Counted from the stretch's first letter, positions 35,089 to 45,179 are shown. The stretch: DNA of 64,000 nt from Pseudomonas sp. R37(2017) (GCF_002113375.1 NZ_NEHO01000009.1:167446-231445), one strand, 5' to 3'. Translations and numbers: made by a program. The notes: generated from the sequence alone by a model not told the origin.

Positions 35089-35150
35089 GGCATCCGGGCT
35101 TGCAGAAGGGGAGGGCGGTGGCGGGTGTTGGCCCGCCGTAAAGTTTGCCT

Positions 35151-36110
35151 TCAAACGGCAGGAATGTCGTCGAGGTATTTTTCGGCGTCCAGTGCCGCCA
35201 TGCAACCGGCCCCGGCAGACGTAACGGCCTGGCGATAAACGTGGTCGGCCACGTCGCCGGCGGCAAACACGCCCGCAATCGCCGTGGCGGTGGCATCGCC
35301 TTCACTGCCGCCCTTGACCAGCAGATACCCGTCGCGCATTTCCAGTTGGCCCGTGAACAGGTCGGTGTTGGGTTTATGGCCGATGGCGATAAACACCCCG
35401 GCCAGCGGCAGCTCCCTGGTTTCGCCGGTGTGGCTGTCGCGCAGGCGGGCGCCGGTCACGCCGCTGGCGTCGCCGAGCACTTCGTCCAGATTCTGGTTCC
35501 AGTGCAGGCGTACATTGCCGTTGGCGGCCTTTTCGAAGAGCTTGTCCTGGAGGATTTTCTCCGCGCGCAGTTTGTCGCGCCGATGGATCAGGTGAACTTC
35601 TTTGGCAATATTGGACAGGTACAAGGCTTCCTCGACCGCCGTATTGCCGCCGCCGACCACCGCAACCACCTGATTGCGATAGAAAAATCCGTCACAGGTG
35701 GCGCACGCCGAAACCCCTTTGCCGGCAAACGCTTCTTCCGATGCCAGGCCCAGGTATTGCGCGGAGGCGCCGGTGGCAATGATCAAGGCGTCGCAGGTGT
35801 AGGTGCCGCTATCGCCGATCAGCTCGAACGGCCGTTGTTGCAACTTGGCAGTATGGATGTGGTCGTAAACGATCTCGGTGGCAAAGCGTTCGGCGTGTTT
35901 TTGCATGCGCTCCATCAACACCGGTCCAGTCAGGCCTTCGACGTCACCTGGCCAGTTATCGACTTCGACGGTGGTGGTGAGTTGGCCACCTGCCTGTAGG
36001 CCGGTAATGACAACGGGCTTGAGGTTGGCACGGGCGGCATAAACGGCTGCGCTGTAACCGGCGGGGCCGGAGCCCAGGACAATCAGGCGGGAATGCTTCG
36101 CTTCGCTCAT
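35151..36110 (-). CDS. trxB: Thioredoxin reductase
   Basis: The 319-residue flavoprotein transfers electrons from NADPH to thioredoxin. FAD site GSGPAG (13-18), redox-active C136-A-T-C139-D, and NADPH site GGGNTA (153-158) are present; the final GVFAAGDVAD is the second FAD segment. Length as usual (about 316-320). It is divergent from ftsK and upstream of aat-bpt by 62 bases. Confidence 0.97.
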   Translation of the reverse strand: MSEAKHSRLIVLGSGPAGYSAAVYAARANLKPVVITGLQAGGQLTTTVEVDNWPGDVEGLTGPVLMERMQKHAERFATEIVYDHIHTAKLQQRPFELIGDSGTYTCDALIIATGASAQYLGLASEEAFAGKGVSACATCDGFFYRNQVVAVVGGGNTAVEEALYLSNIAKEVHLIHRRDKLRAEKILQDKLFEKAANGNVRLHWNQNLDEVLGDASGVTGARLRDSHTGETRELPLAGVFIAIGHKPNTDLFTGQLEMRDGYLLVKGGSEGDATATAIAGVFAAGDVADHVYRQAVTSAGAGCMAALDAEKYLDDIPAV

Positions 36111-36416
36111 AAAAACACCTCATAAGCCTTTGTCACAAAAGAGAATGCGTGCTCAAATTGAACAGCATGTCATGTGCTGTTGACTATGCTACACCCAAGG
36201 GTCTCAAGCATGGCGTCGTGCGCACAAACCCGTACAATGCCCTGCGTGTTACATATATTCAGTGTGCGCCGTGTTTATAAAAGCCGATGCGCAGTGTTAA
36301 AAGTAGTCCCGGTTACACGTATTAACTTTTTTACCTGCCTGGATTGGGCGGTTTTTTGGCAGTTTTTATAGACATTCACCAGATGGACGCGCCCGTGGCG
36401 CAGGAAAAGAAGCGTT
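36111..36416. promoter_or_regulatory. Divergent region between trxB and ftsK
   Basis: About 300 bases without a gene. It contains AT-rich stretches near 36240-36370. No clear LexA box (CTGT-N8-ACAG) is present by eye. An AGGA at 36401-36404 and AAGAAG close to 36410 precede the TTG start of ftsK. Confidence 0.4.
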
Positions 36417-38828
36417 TTGAAGAAATCCACCGCAGCACCTAAACCAGCCGTCGTTCCGCTCTGGCGCCAGCACTTGCACTACCGACTCAAGGAAGGTGCG
36501 CTGATCGCCATCGGTGCCCTGTGCCTGTTCCTGATGATGGCCTTGCTGACCTATGGCAAGGACGATCCGGGCTGGAGTCATAACAGCAAGATCGACGACG
36601 TGCAGAACTTCGGCGGGCCAGCGGGCTCCTACAGCGCCGATATCCTGTTCATGGTGCTGGGTTACTTTGCCTACATCTTCCCGTTACTGCTGGCGATCAA
36701 GGCGTACCAGATCTTCCGCCAGCGTCACGAGCCGTGGCAGTGGAGCGGCTGGCTGTTCTCCTGGCGCCTGATCGGCCTGGTGTTCCTGGTGTTGTCGGGT
36801 GCCGCTCTGGCCCATATCCATTTCCATGCGGCGACCGGCCTGCCGGCCGGAGCGGGCGGTGCGCTGGGTGAAAGCCTCGGCGAACTGGCCAGGAACGCCC
36901 TGAATATCCAGGGCAGCACGCTGTTGTTCATTGCGTTGTTCCTGTTCGGCCTGACCGTGTTTACCGACCTGTCGTGGTTCAAGGTGATGGACGTCACTGG
37001 CAAGATCACCCTCGATCTGTTCGAACTGTTCCAGGGCGCGGCCAATCGCTGGTGGGCGGCCCGTACCGAGCGTAAACAACTGGTTGCCCAGTTGCGTGAA
37101 GTCGACGACCGTATGGATGAAGTGGTCGCGCCGACCGTCGCCGACAAGCGTGAGCAGGCCAAGGTCAAGGAGCGCTTGATCGAGCGCGAGCAAGCCCTCA
37201 GCAAGCACATGTCCGAGCGCGAGAAGCAGGTGCCGCCGGTGATTGCACCCGCACCGCCAAAACCTGCCGCACCGAGCAAACGCGTCGAAAAAGAGAAACA
37301 GGCACCGCTGTTCGTCGACAGCGCCGTGGAAGGCACCTTGCCACCGATCTCGATTCTCGACCCGGCGGAAAAGAAACAGCTCAATTACTCCCCCGAGTCC
37401 CTGGCTGCGGTTGGCCACTTGCTGGAAATCAAGCTCAAGGAATTCGGCGTTGAAGTCGCGGTCGATTCGATCCACCCGGGTCCGGTGATTACCCGTTACG
37501 AAATCCAGCCGGCGGCCGGCGTCAAGGTCAGCCGCATCGCCAACCTGGCCAAGGACCTGGCCCGTTCCCTGGCCGTGACCAGCGTGCGCGTGGTGGAAGT
37601 GATCCCGGGCAAGACCACGGTCGGTATCGAGATCCCCAACGAAGACCGGCAGATCGTGCGTTTCTCCGAGGTGTTGTCGACTCCCGAGTACGACAACTTC
37701 AAATCCCCGGTGACACTGGCCCTGGGCCACGACATCGGCGGCAAGCCGGTCATCACCGACCTGGCGAAGATGCCCCACCTGCTGGTGGCCGGTACTACCG
37801 GTTCCGGTAAGTCGGTGGGTGTGAACGCGATGATCCTGTCGATCCTGTTCAAGTCCGGCCCGGAAGACGCCAAGCTGATCATGATCGACCCGAAAATGTT
37901 GGAACTGTCGATCTACGAAGGCATTCCGCACCTGCTGTGCCCGGTGGTCACCGACATGAAGGACGCCGCCAACGCCCTGCGCTGGAGCGTTGCCGAGATG
38001 GAGCGACGCTACAAGCTGATGGCCAAGTTGGGCGTGCGAAACCTGTCGGGCTTCAACGCCAAGGTCAAGGAGGCCCAGGACGCCGGCGAGCCGTTGAGCG
38101 ATCCGCTGTACAAGCGCGAGAGCATCCACGACGAAGCGCCGCTGCTGAGCAAGCTGCCGACCATCGTGGTCGTGGTCGACGAATTCGCCGACATGATGAT
38201 GATCGTCGGCAAGAAGGTTGAAGAACTGATTGCCCGAATCGCGCAAAAGGCTCGTGCCGCCGGTATCCACTTGATCCTTGCGACCCAGCGTCCGTCGGTG
38301 GATGTGATCACCGGTCTGATCAAGGCCAACATTCCGACCCGCATGGCGTTCCAGGTATCGAGCAAGATCGACTCCCGGACCATCATCGACCAGGGCGGTG
38401 CCGAGCAACTGCTGGGTCACGGTGACATGCTCTACATGCCGCCGGGTACCAGCCTGCCGATTCGTGTTCACGGTGCTTTCGTGTCCGACGATGAGGTTCA
38501 CCGCGTGGTGGAGGCCTGGAAACTGCGTGGCGCACCGGAATACAACGACGACATCCTCAATGGCGTCGAAGAGGCCGGCAGCGGCTTCGAAGGCAGCAGC
38601 GGCGGTGGCGAAGGCGACGATCCCGAGGCCGACGCGCTGTACGACGAAGCGGTCCAGTTCGTCCTGGAAAGCCGTCGCGCTTCCATTTCCGCGGTTCAGC
38701 GCAAGCTGAAGATCGGTTACAACCGCGCCGCGCGCATGATCGAAGCCATGGAAATGGCCGGGGTCGTGACGTCCATGAACACCAACGGTTCGCGTGAAGT
38801 CCTGGCCCCGGGCCCGGTGCGCGACTGA
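36417..38828 (+). CDS. ftsK: DNA translocase FtsK
   Basis: The 803-residue division protein pumps chromosome DNA at the septum. Four N-terminal membrane helices (about residues 25-190) are followed by a linker with PPK/PAP repeats (about 260-300), the RecA-like motor with Walker A GTTGSGKS near residue 459 and VVVVDEFADMMM, and a C-terminal gamma winged-helix domain (about 735-803) that reads KOPS. Start is a TTG at 36417 (MKKSTAAPKPAVV); an ATG at 36383 is in another frame. The linker is short compared with the 1329-residue E. coli protein, as is normal in Pseudomonas. Confidence 0.95.
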   Translation: MKKSTAAPKPAVVPLWRQHLHYRLKEGALIAIGALCLFLMMALLTYGKDDPGWSHNSKIDDVQNFGGPAGSYSADILFMVLGYFAYIFPLLLAIKAYQIFRQRHEPWQWSGWLFSWRLIGLVFLVLSGAALAHIHFHAATGLPAGAGGALGESLGELARNALNIQGSTLLFIALFLFGLTVFTDLSWFKVMDVTGKITLDLFELFQGAANRWWAARTERKQLVAQLREVDDRMDEVVAPTVADKREQAKVKERLIEREQALSKHMSEREKQVPPVIAPAPPKPAAPSKRVEKEKQAPLFVDSAVEGTLPPISILDPAEKKQLNYSPESLAAVGHLLEIKLKEFGVEVAVDSIHPGPVITRYEIQPAAGVKVSRIANLAKDLARSLAVTSVRVVEVIPGKTTVGIEIPNEDRQIVRFSEVLSTPEYDNFKSPVTLALGHDIGGKPVITDLAKMPHLLVAGTTGSGKSVGVNAMILSILFKSGPEDAKLIMIDPKMLELSIYEGIPHLLCPVVTDMKDAANALRWSVAEMERRYKLMAKLGVRNLSGFNAKVKEAQDAGEPLSDPLYKRESIHDEAPLLSKLPTIVVVVDEFADMMMIVGKKVEELIARIAQKARAAGIHLILATQRPSVDVITGLIKANIPTRMAFQVSSKIDSRTIIDQGGAEQLLGHGDMLYMPPGTSLPIRVHGAFVSDDEVHRVVEAWKLRGAPEYNDDILNGVEEAGSGFEGSSGGGEGDDPEADALYDEAVQFVLESRRASISAVQRKLKIGYNRAARMIEAMEMAGVVTSMNTNGSREVLAPGPVRD

Positions 38829-38895
38829 CCCGAGTTTGAAAGGGGTGGCGTCCACCGGCGCCACCCGCACTCCCACGAATGTTATGAGGACTCCC

Positions 38896-39519
38896 ATGCG
38901 TCTGATCCGCATGCTGTTGCTGCCGGTACTGGCTCTGACCACGCTCCAGGCTAACGCCGATGACAAGGACGTGGCACGCCTGACCCAAATGCTGGAAAAA
39001 TCCCAGACCCTGACCGCACGTTTCTCGCAACTGACCCTGGATGGCACCGGCACCCAGTTGCAGGAAACAGCCGGTGAAATGTCTGTGCAGCGCCCGGGCC
39101 TGTTCTACTGGCACACCGATGCACCGGCCGAGCAGGTGGTGGTTTCCGATGGCAAGAAGGTCACCCTGTGGGACCCGGACCTGGAGCAGGCCACCATCAA
39201 GACGCTCGACCTGCGTCTGAGCCAGACCCCGGCGTTGCTGCTGTCCGGCGATGTTTCCAAGATCAGCCAGAGCTTCGCCATCAGCGCCAAGGAAGCCGGC
39301 GGCGTGATCGACTTCACCTTGAAGCCGAAAACCAAGGACACCCTGTTCGACAGCCTGCGCCTGTCGTTCCGCAACGGGCTGGTCAATGACATGCAGCTGA
39401 TCGACAGCGTCGGCCAGCGCACCAATATCCTGTTCACCGGGGTGAAGGCCAACGAGCCGATCCCGGCGTCCAGGTTCAAGTTCGACATCCCCAAGGGTGC
39501 GGACGTGATCCAGGAATAA
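38896..39519 (+). CDS. lolA: Outer-membrane lipoprotein carrier protein LolA
   Basis: The 207-residue periplasmic chaperone has a signal peptide (MRLIRMLLLPVLALTTLQANA) and moves lipoproteins from LolCDE to LolB. The mature part begins DDKDVARLTQMLEKSQTLTARFSQLT and holds the PGLFYWHTDAP segment typical of the family. The ATG at 38896 with GAGGA upstream is chosen over an in-frame start inside ftsK. Gap to ftsK 67 bases. Confidence 0.96.
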   Translation: MRLIRMLLLPVLALTTLQANADDKDVARLTQMLEKSQTLTARFSQLTLDGTGTQLQETAGEMSVQRPGLFYWHTDAPAEQVVVSDGKKVTLWDPDLEQATIKTLDLRLSQTPALLLSGDVSKISQSFAISAKEAGGVIDFTLKPKTKDTLFDSLRLSFRNGLVNDMQLIDSVGQRTNILFTGVKANEPIPASRFKFDIPKGADVIQE

Positions 39520-39526
39520 ACGCAGC

Positions 39527-39636
39527 CCCCCTGTAGGAGCGAATTCATTCGCGATGGTCGTCAACGATAACGCTGGTAACCTGACACCCAGTGGTGTCCT
39601 TGAGACCATCGCGAATGAATTCGCTCCTACAGGGGG
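39527..39636. repeat. REPIN with GAATTCATTC core
   Basis: Left arm 39527-39559 and right arm 39604-39636 are perfect 33-bp reverse complements, start CCCCCTGTAGGAGCG; here the core is GAATTCATTC instead of GAGCATGCTC, so both arms changed together. 44 bases lie between. It is between lolA and rarA, directly after the lolA stop. Confidence 0.92.
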
Positions 39637-39672
39637 CAATACCCAGATCAAACGAGGTTTCAACGGTACGTG

Positions 39673-40995
39673 ATGGACCTGTTTCGCAGCGCCCCGATCT
39701 CCCAGCCACTGGCCGCTCGCTTGCGCGCGACCAATCTGGACGAGTACGTCGGTCAAGAGCACGTGCTCGCTCGCGGCAAGCCCTTGCGCGAAGCGCTGGA
39801 GCAGGGTGCCCTGCATTCGATGATTTTCTGGGGGCCGCCGGGCGTGGGCAAAACCACCCTGGCGCGGCTGCTCGCGGAAGTCTCGGATGCACACTTCGAA
39901 ACAGTCTCGGCGGTGCTGGCCGGGGTCAAGGAAATCCGTCAGGCGGTGGAAATCGCCAAGCAACAGGCCGCGCAGTATGGCCGTCGCACCATCCTGTTCG
40001 TCGATGAAGTGCATCGCTTCAACAAGTCGCAGCAGGATGCGTTCCTGCCCTATGTCGAAGACGGAACGCTGATTTTCATCGGCGCTACCACGGAAAATCC
40101 TTCGTTCGAACTCAACAACGCTCTGCTGTCGCGGGCGCGGGTCTATGTGCTCAAAAGCCTGGACGAAGTGGCGCTGCGCAAACTGGTGCAGCGTGCGCTG
40201 ACCGAAGAGCGGGGCCTGGGCAAACGCAACCTGACCCTCGGCGACGAAGCTTTCCAGATGCTGCTGTCGGCCGCCGATGGTGACGGCCGGCGCTTGCTCA
40301 ATCTGCTGGAAAACGCCTCGGACCTGGCTGAAGACAACAGCGAAATCGGCACCGAGCTCCTGCAAAGCCTGCTCGGCGATACCCGGCGGCGTTTCGACAA
40401 GGGTGGCGAGGCCTTTTACGATCAGATATCCGCGCTGCACAAATCGGTTCGCGGCTCCAACCCCGACGGCGCATTGTACTGGTTCGCACGCATGATCGAT
40501 GGCGGTTGCGATCCGCTGTACCTGGCTCGCCGCGTGGTGCGCATGGCCAGTGAGGACATCGGCAATGCCGACCCGCGCGCCCTGAGCCTGTGCCTGGCGG
40601 CGTGGGAAGTGCAGGAGCGTCTCGGCAGCCCCGAAGGCGAACTGGCGGTAGCCCAGGCCATCACCTACCTGGCTTGTGCGCCAAAGAGCAATGCGGTGTA
40701 CATGGGCTTCAAGACGGCCTTGCGCGCCGCCGCCGAGCACGGTTCGCTGGAAGTGCCGCAGCACCTGCGCAACGCGCCAACCAAGTTGATGAAGCAGTTG
40801 GGCTACGGCGACGAATACCGCTATGCCCACGACGAACCGGATGCTTACGCCGCCGGGGAAGACTATTTCCCGGAGGAGCTGGAGCCGATTCCGTTCTATC
40901 AGCCGGTGCCCCGTGGCCTGGAGTTGAAGATCGGTGAAAAGCTCAATCACCTGGCAAAACTCGACCGTTCAAGCCCCCGGCAGCGGAGAAAATAG
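39673..40995 (+). CDS. rarA: Replication-associated recombination protein A (RarA/MgsA)
   Basis: The 440-residue AAA+ ATPase acts at stalled replication forks together with SSB. Walker A GPPGVGKT at 54-61 and Walker B ILFVDEVHRF near 112; the Arg-finger region FIGATTENPSFELNNALLSRARV follows. C-terminal helical tetramer domain is complete. The ATG at 39673 follows a GTG one codon earlier. Its TAG stop shares a base with the crcB start. Confidence 0.95.
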   Translation: MDLFRSAPISQPLAARLRATNLDEYVGQEHVLARGKPLREALEQGALHSMIFWGPPGVGKTTLARLLAEVSDAHFETVSAVLAGVKEIRQAVEIAKQQAAQYGRRTILFVDEVHRFNKSQQDAFLPYVEDGTLIFIGATTENPSFELNNALLSRARVYVLKSLDEVALRKLVQRALTEERGLGKRNLTLGDEAFQMLLSAADGDGRRLLNLLENASDLAEDNSEIGTELLQSLLGDTRRRFDKGGEAFYDQISALHKSVRGSNPDGALYWFARMIDGGCDPLYLARRVVRMASEDIGNADPRALSLCLAAWEVQERLGSPEGELAVAQAITYLACAPKSNAVYMGFKTALRAAAEHGSLEVPQHLRNAPTKLMKQLGYGDEYRYAHDEPDAYAAGEDYFPEELEPIPFYQPVPRGLELKIGEKLNHLAKLDRSSPRQRRK

Positions 40996-41369
40996 TGCTT
41001 CCCTTGATCGTTGCGGTTTCCGTCGGCGGGATCGCCGGCACGTTATTGCGCTTTGCCACGGGCAACTGGATCAACGCGAATTGGCCGCGGCACTTCTATA
41101 CCGCGACGCTGGCCGTTAATATCGTGGGCTGTTTGCTGATCGGTGTTCTATACGGTCTGTTTTTGATACGCCCGGAGGTGCCGATCGAGATTCGCGCCGG
41201 GTTGATCGTTGGCTTCCTCGGGGGGCTGACGACTTTTTCATCCTTTTCACTGGATACGGTGCGCCTGCTGGAAAGCGGGCAGGTGCCGCTGGCCCTGGGC
41301 TATGCGGCGCTCAGCGTATTCGGCGGGCTGCTTGCCACCTGGGCCGGCCTGTCCTTGACCAAACTTTGA
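40995..41369 (+). CDS. crcB: Fluoride channel CrcB/FluC
   Basis: This 124-residue four-helix membrane protein forms a dimeric fluoride exporter. The motif GGLTTFSSFSLD (about 75-86) lines the ion path. It starts with GTG at 40995 and overlaps the rarA stop by one base. It belongs to the rarA-crcB-serS-cysG run, so no separate fluoride riboswitch is evident upstream. Confidence 0.95.
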   Translation: MLPLIVAVSVGGIAGTLLRFATGNWINANWPRHFYTATLAVNIVGCLLIGVLYGLFLIRPEVPIEIRAGLIVGFLGGLTTFSSFSLDTVRLLESGQVPLALGYAALSVFGGLLATWAGLSLTKL

Positions 41370-41385
41370 TAAACGAGAAACCGAC

Positions 41386-42666
41386 ATGCTCGATTCCAAA
41401 CTGTTACGTAGCAACCTTCAGGACGTAGCGGACCGCCTGGCATCCCGTGGCTTTGTGCTGGATGTTGCGCGCATCGAAGCGCTGGAAGAACAGCGCAAGA
41501 CCGTCCAGACCCGCACCGAAGCACTGCAGGCTGAACGTAACGCGCGCTCCAAATCCATCGGTCAGGCCAAGCAGCGCGGCGAAGACATCGCGCCTCTGAT
41601 GGCGGATGTCGAGCGCATGGCGGGTGAATTGAGCGCCGGTAAAGTCGAACTGGACGCGATCCAGAGCGAACTGGACTCGATCCTGCTGGGTATCCCTAAC
41701 CTGCCGCACGAATCCGTGCCGGTTGGCGAAGACGAAGACGGCAACGTCGAAGTGCGTCGCTGGGGCACCCCGACGACCTTCGACTTCCCGGTTCAGGACC
41801 ACGTGGCCCTGGGCGAGAAGTTCGGCTGGCTGGATTTCGAAACCGCCGCCAAGCTGTCCGGCGCCCGTTTCGCCCTGCTGCGCGGCCCGATCGCTCGTCT
41901 GCACCGCGCCCTGGCGCAGTTCATGATCAACCTGCACGTCAGCGAGCACGGCTATGAAGAGGCCTACACGCCTTATCTGGTCCAGGCCCCGGCGCTGCAA
42001 GGCACCGGTCAACTGCCGAAGTTCGAAGATGACCTGTTCAAGATCGCGCGCGAAGGCGAATCCGACCTGTACCTGATCCCGACCGCCGAAGTGTCGCTGA
42101 CCAACATCGTGGCCGGCGAAATCGTCGATTCGAAACTGCTGCCGATCAAGTTCGTTGCCCACACCCCGTGCTTCCGCAGCGAGGCCGGCGCATCGGGTCG
42201 TGACACCCGCGGCATGATCCGCCAGCACCAGTTCGACAAAGTTGAAATGGTACAGATCGTCGAGCCGTCGAAGTCGATGGAAGCACTGGAAGGCCTGACC
42301 GCCAACGCCGAGAAAGTCCTGCAACTGCTGGAGCTGCCTTACCGCACCCTGGCGCTGTGCACCGGCGACATGGGCTTCAGCGCGGTCAAGACCTACGACC
42401 TTGAAGTGTGGATCCCGAGCCAGGACAAGTACCGCGAGATTTCGTCGTGCTCCAACTGCGGCGATTTCCAGGCCCGTCGCATGCAAGCGCGCTTCCGCAA
42501 CCCGGAAACCGGCAAGCCGGAACTGGTGCACACCCTGAACGGCTCCGGCCTGGCAGTGGGCCGTACCCTGGTGGCGGTGCTGGAGAACTACCAGCAGGCC
42601 GACGGCTCGATCCGCGTGCCGCAAGTGCTCAAGCCGTACATGGGTGGCCTCGAGGTCATCGGCTAA
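41386..42666 (+). CDS. serS: Seryl-tRNA synthetase
   Basis: The 426-residue class II synthetase charges tRNA-Ser and tRNA-Sec. An N-terminal coiled-coil arm (about residues 30-100, rich in E, Q, R) precedes the catalytic core with motif 2 (FRSEAGASGRDTRGMIRQHQF) and motif 3 (NGSGLAVGRTLVAVLENYQ). The stop at 42664-42666 directly abuts the cysG ATG. Confidence 0.98.
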   Translation: MLDSKLLRSNLQDVADRLASRGFVLDVARIEALEEQRKTVQTRTEALQAERNARSKSIGQAKQRGEDIAPLMADVERMAGELSAGKVELDAIQSELDSILLGIPNLPHESVPVGEDEDGNVEVRRWGTPTTFDFPVQDHVALGEKFGWLDFETAAKLSGARFALLRGPIARLHRALAQFMINLHVSEHGYEEAYTPYLVQAPALQGTGQLPKFEDDLFKIAREGESDLYLIPTAEVSLTNIVAGEIVDSKLLPIKFVAHTPCFRSEAGASGRDTRGMIRQHQFDKVEMVQIVEPSKSMEALEGLTANAEKVLQLLELPYRTLALCTGDMGFSAVKTYDLEVWIPSQDKYREISSCSNCGDFQARRMQARFRNPETGKPELVHTLNGSGLAVGRTLVAVLENYQQADGSIRVPQVLKPYMGGLEVIG

Positions 42667-44061
42667 ATGAACTATCTGCCGCTGTTTCACAACCTGCGCG
42701 GCAGTCGTGTGTTGGTCGTCGGCGGGGGGGAAATTGCCTTGCGCAAATCCCGCCTGCTGGCCGATGCCGGTGCGCTGCTGCGGGTGGTTGCACCTGAAAT
42801 CGAAGCGCAACTGCGCGAGCTGGTTACCGCCAGCGCTGGCGAATGCCTGCTGCGTGGTTACGTCGAGGCGGATCTGGACGGTTGCGGGCTGATCATCGCC
42901 GCCACCGACGACGAAGCGCTGAATGCACAAGTCTCCGCCGATGCCCATCGGCGTTGCGTGCCGGTCAACGTGGTGGACGCGCCAGCCCTGTGCAGCGTGA
43001 TTTTTCCGGCCATCGTCGACCGCTCCCCGCTGATCATTGCAGTGTCCAGCGGTGGCGATGCGCCGGTGCTGGCGCGTTTGATCCGCGCCAAGATCGAAAC
43101 CTGGATTCCTTCCACCTACGGTCACCTGGCCGGATTGGCGGCGCGTTTTCGTCATCAGGTCAAAGGCCTGTTTCCCGATGTGCAGCAGCGTCGGGCGTTC
43201 TGGGAAGATGTTTTCCAGGGCCCGGTTGCCGACCGGCAACTGGCCGGGCAGGGCGCTGAAGCCGAGCGCTTGTTGCAGGCGAAGATCGATGGCGAAGCGC
43301 CAGTGGCCACCGGCGAAGTCTATCTGGTGGGCGCAGGGCCGGGCGATCCCGACCTGCTGACGTTCCGCGCCTTGCGTCTGATGCAGCAAGCCGACGTGGT
43401 GTTGTACGACCGCTTGGTCGCCCCGGCGATTCTCGAACTGTGCCGTCGTGATGCCGAACGGGTTTACGTCGGCAAACGTCGCGCCGATCACGCAGTGCCA
43501 CAGGACCAGATCAACCAGCAATTGGTGGACCTGGCCAAACAGGGCAAGCGAGTGGTGCGGTTGAAGGGCGGCGATCCGTTCATCTTCGGTCGTGGCGGTG
43601 AAGAGATCGAGGAGCTGGCGGCCCAGGGCATCCCGTTCCAGGTGGTGCCGGGGATCACGGCGGCCAGTGGCTGCGCGGCCTATGCCGGGATTCCGCTGAC
43701 CCACCGCGATTATGCGCAATCGGTTCGTTTCATCACCGGCCACCTCAAGGACGGCTCCAGCGATTTGCCATGGGCCGACCTGGTCGCGCCTGCGCAAACC
43801 CTGGTGTTCTACATGGGCTTGGTGGGCCTGCCGGTCATCTGCGAGCAATTGATCAAGCATGGTCGCGCCGCCGATACCCCGGCGGCACTGATCCAGCAGG
43901 GCACCACGGTCAACCAGCGGGTGTTTACCGGCACCCTGGCGGACCTGCCGCGGCTGGTGGCGGAGCATGAAGTGCATGCGCCGACATTGGTGATCGTCGG
44001 TGAAGTGGTGCAGTTGCGCGAGAAACTGGCGTGGTTCGAAGGGGCTCAGGGGCAGGTCTGA
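42667..44061 (+). CDS. cysG: Siroheme synthase CysG
   Basis: The 464-residue bifunctional enzyme converts uroporphyrinogen III to siroheme, the cofactor of sulfite and nitrite reductase. The N-terminal half (about 1-205) is the dehydrogenase/ferrochelatase with VVGGGEIALRKSRLL; the C-terminal half is the methyltransferase with GAGPGDPDLLT near 222 and GGDPFIFGRGGEE near 301. Fused form as in E. coli. It directly follows serS with no gap and probably shares its transcript. Confidence 0.97.
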   Translation: MNYLPLFHNLRGSRVLVVGGGEIALRKSRLLADAGALLRVVAPEIEAQLRELVTASAGECLLRGYVEADLDGCGLIIAATDDEALNAQVSADAHRRCVPVNVVDAPALCSVIFPAIVDRSPLIIAVSSGGDAPVLARLIRAKIETWIPSTYGHLAGLAARFRHQVKGLFPDVQQRRAFWEDVFQGPVADRQLAGQGAEAERLLQAKIDGEAPVATGEVYLVGAGPGDPDLLTFRALRLMQQADVVLYDRLVAPAILELCRRDAERVYVGKRRADHAVPQDQINQQLVDLAKQGKRVVRLKGGDPFIFGRGGEEIEELAAQGIPFQVVPGITAASGCAAYAGIPLTHRDYAQSVRFITGHLKDGSSDLPWADLVAPAQTLVFYMGLVGLPVICEQLIKHGRAADTPAALIQQGTTVNQRVFTGTLADLPRLVAEHEVHAPTLVIVGEVVQLREKLAWFEGAQGQV

Positions 44062-44077
44062 GGACCGAGTTGCCCCA

Positions 44078-44152
44078 TTCGCGAGCAGGCTCGCTCCCAC
44101 ATTTGATTTGTGTCGTTCACAAATCCCCTGTGGGAGCGAGCCTGCTCGCGAA
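44078..44152. repeat. REPIN, compact (GAGCAGGCTC core)
   Basis: Left arm 44078-44101 and right arm 44129-44152 are perfect 24-bp reverse complements with only 27 bases between; that spacer holds another perfect repeat, ATTTGTG/CACAAAT at 44106-44124. Lies between convergent cysG and the hydroquinone reductase gene, where it may form the 3' end structure. Confidence 0.9.
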
Positions 44153-44177
44153 AGGGCCATCAAAACCTGCACGAATC

Positions 44178-45179
44178 TCAGGCCCTGCGCCAAACCCCTT
44201 TCCCGCTCAACCGATCCCGATCATGGGGCGCGGTGAAGTCCTGTTCCGGGCCTTTGGGCACTACGCCCGTCGGGTTGATGGTGCGGTGGCTGGCGTAGTA
44301 GTGGTGCTTGATGTGGGTAAAGTCCACCGTCTCGGCAATGCCTGGCCACTGATAGATCTCCCGCAGCCAGTTCGACAGGTTCGGATAATCGGCAATCCGC
44401 CGCAGGTTGCACTTGAAGTGCCCGTAGTACACCGCGTCAAAACGAATCAGCGTGGTGAACAGGCGGATGTCCGCTTCGGTCAGGTACTCGCCCGCCAGAT
44501 AGCGGTTGGCGCCCAGCAGCAACTCCAAACGGTCCAGTTCGGCAAACACATCGTCGAAGGCTTCTTCATAAGCCTGTTGCGACGTGGCAAACCCGGCGCG
44601 ATACACGCCGTTGTTCACCGCCGGGTAAATCCGCTCGTTCAGCGCATCGATCTCACCGCGTAGCGGTGCCGGGTAGAAGTCCAGGTCGTTACCGGTCAAC
44701 TCGTCGAAGGCGCCATTGAACATGCGGATGATTTCCGAGGATTCATTGTTGACGATGCGCTTGTGCCGTTTGTCCCACAGCACCGGTACGGTGACGCGGC
44801 CGGTGTAGTCGGCGGTGTCGGCGGTATAGCGCTGGTGCAGAAAGTCCAGGTGATCGAGCTTGTCGCCGGTCGACCCGAGGCCCTGGTCGAAGGTCCAGCC
44901 GTTTTCCAGCATCGACCAACTGACCACCGAAACATCGATCAGGTGCTCGAGGCCTTTGAGTTTGCGCAGGATCAGCGTGCGGTGCGCCCATGGGCAGGCC
45001 AGGGACACGTACAGGTGATAACGCCCGGGTTCGGCGGCGAAACCGCCGACACCGGTCGGTCCGGGCTTGCCGTCAGCGGTCAACCAGTTGCGGCGTTGCG
45101 CCTGTTCGCGCTGGAACGCGCCGTCCTTGCTGCTTTCGTACCACTTGTCCTGCCAGCGGCCATCGACTAACAAACCCAT
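44178..45179 (-). CDS. Glutathionyl-hydroquinone reductase (xi-class GST, YqjG/ECM4 type)
   Basis: The 333-residue protein reduces glutathionyl-hydroquinones with glutathione. The xi-class active-site motif C62-P63-W64-A is preceded by GRYHLYVSLA, and LYVSLACPWAHRTLI (about 56-70) matches this group. ATG at 45179 has AGGAG eight bases upstream; a TTG two codons earlier is not needed. It is a single gene, convergent with cysG. In pseudomonads the physiological substrate is unknown. Confidence 0.92.
   Translation of the reverse strand: MGLLVDGRWQDKWYESSKDGAFQREQAQRRNWLTADGKPGPTGVGGFAAEPGRYHLYVSLACPWAHRTLILRKLKGLEHLIDVSVVSWSMLENGWTFDQGLGSTGDKLDHLDFLHQRYTADTADYTGRVTVPVLWDKRHKRIVNNESSEIIRMFNGAFDELTGNDLDFYPAPLRGEIDALNERIYPAVNNGVYRAGFATSQQAYEEAFDDVFAELDRLELLLGANRYLAGEYLTEADIRLFTTLIRFDAVYYGHFKCNLRRIADYPNLSNWLREIYQWPGIAETVDFTHIKHHYYASHRTINPTGVVPKGPEQDFTAPHDRDRLSGKGVWRRA

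Noticed and set aside
36383..36416. ATG at 36383 as the ftsK start
   Set aside because: It is not in the ftsK frame; TTG at 36417 is the plausible start.
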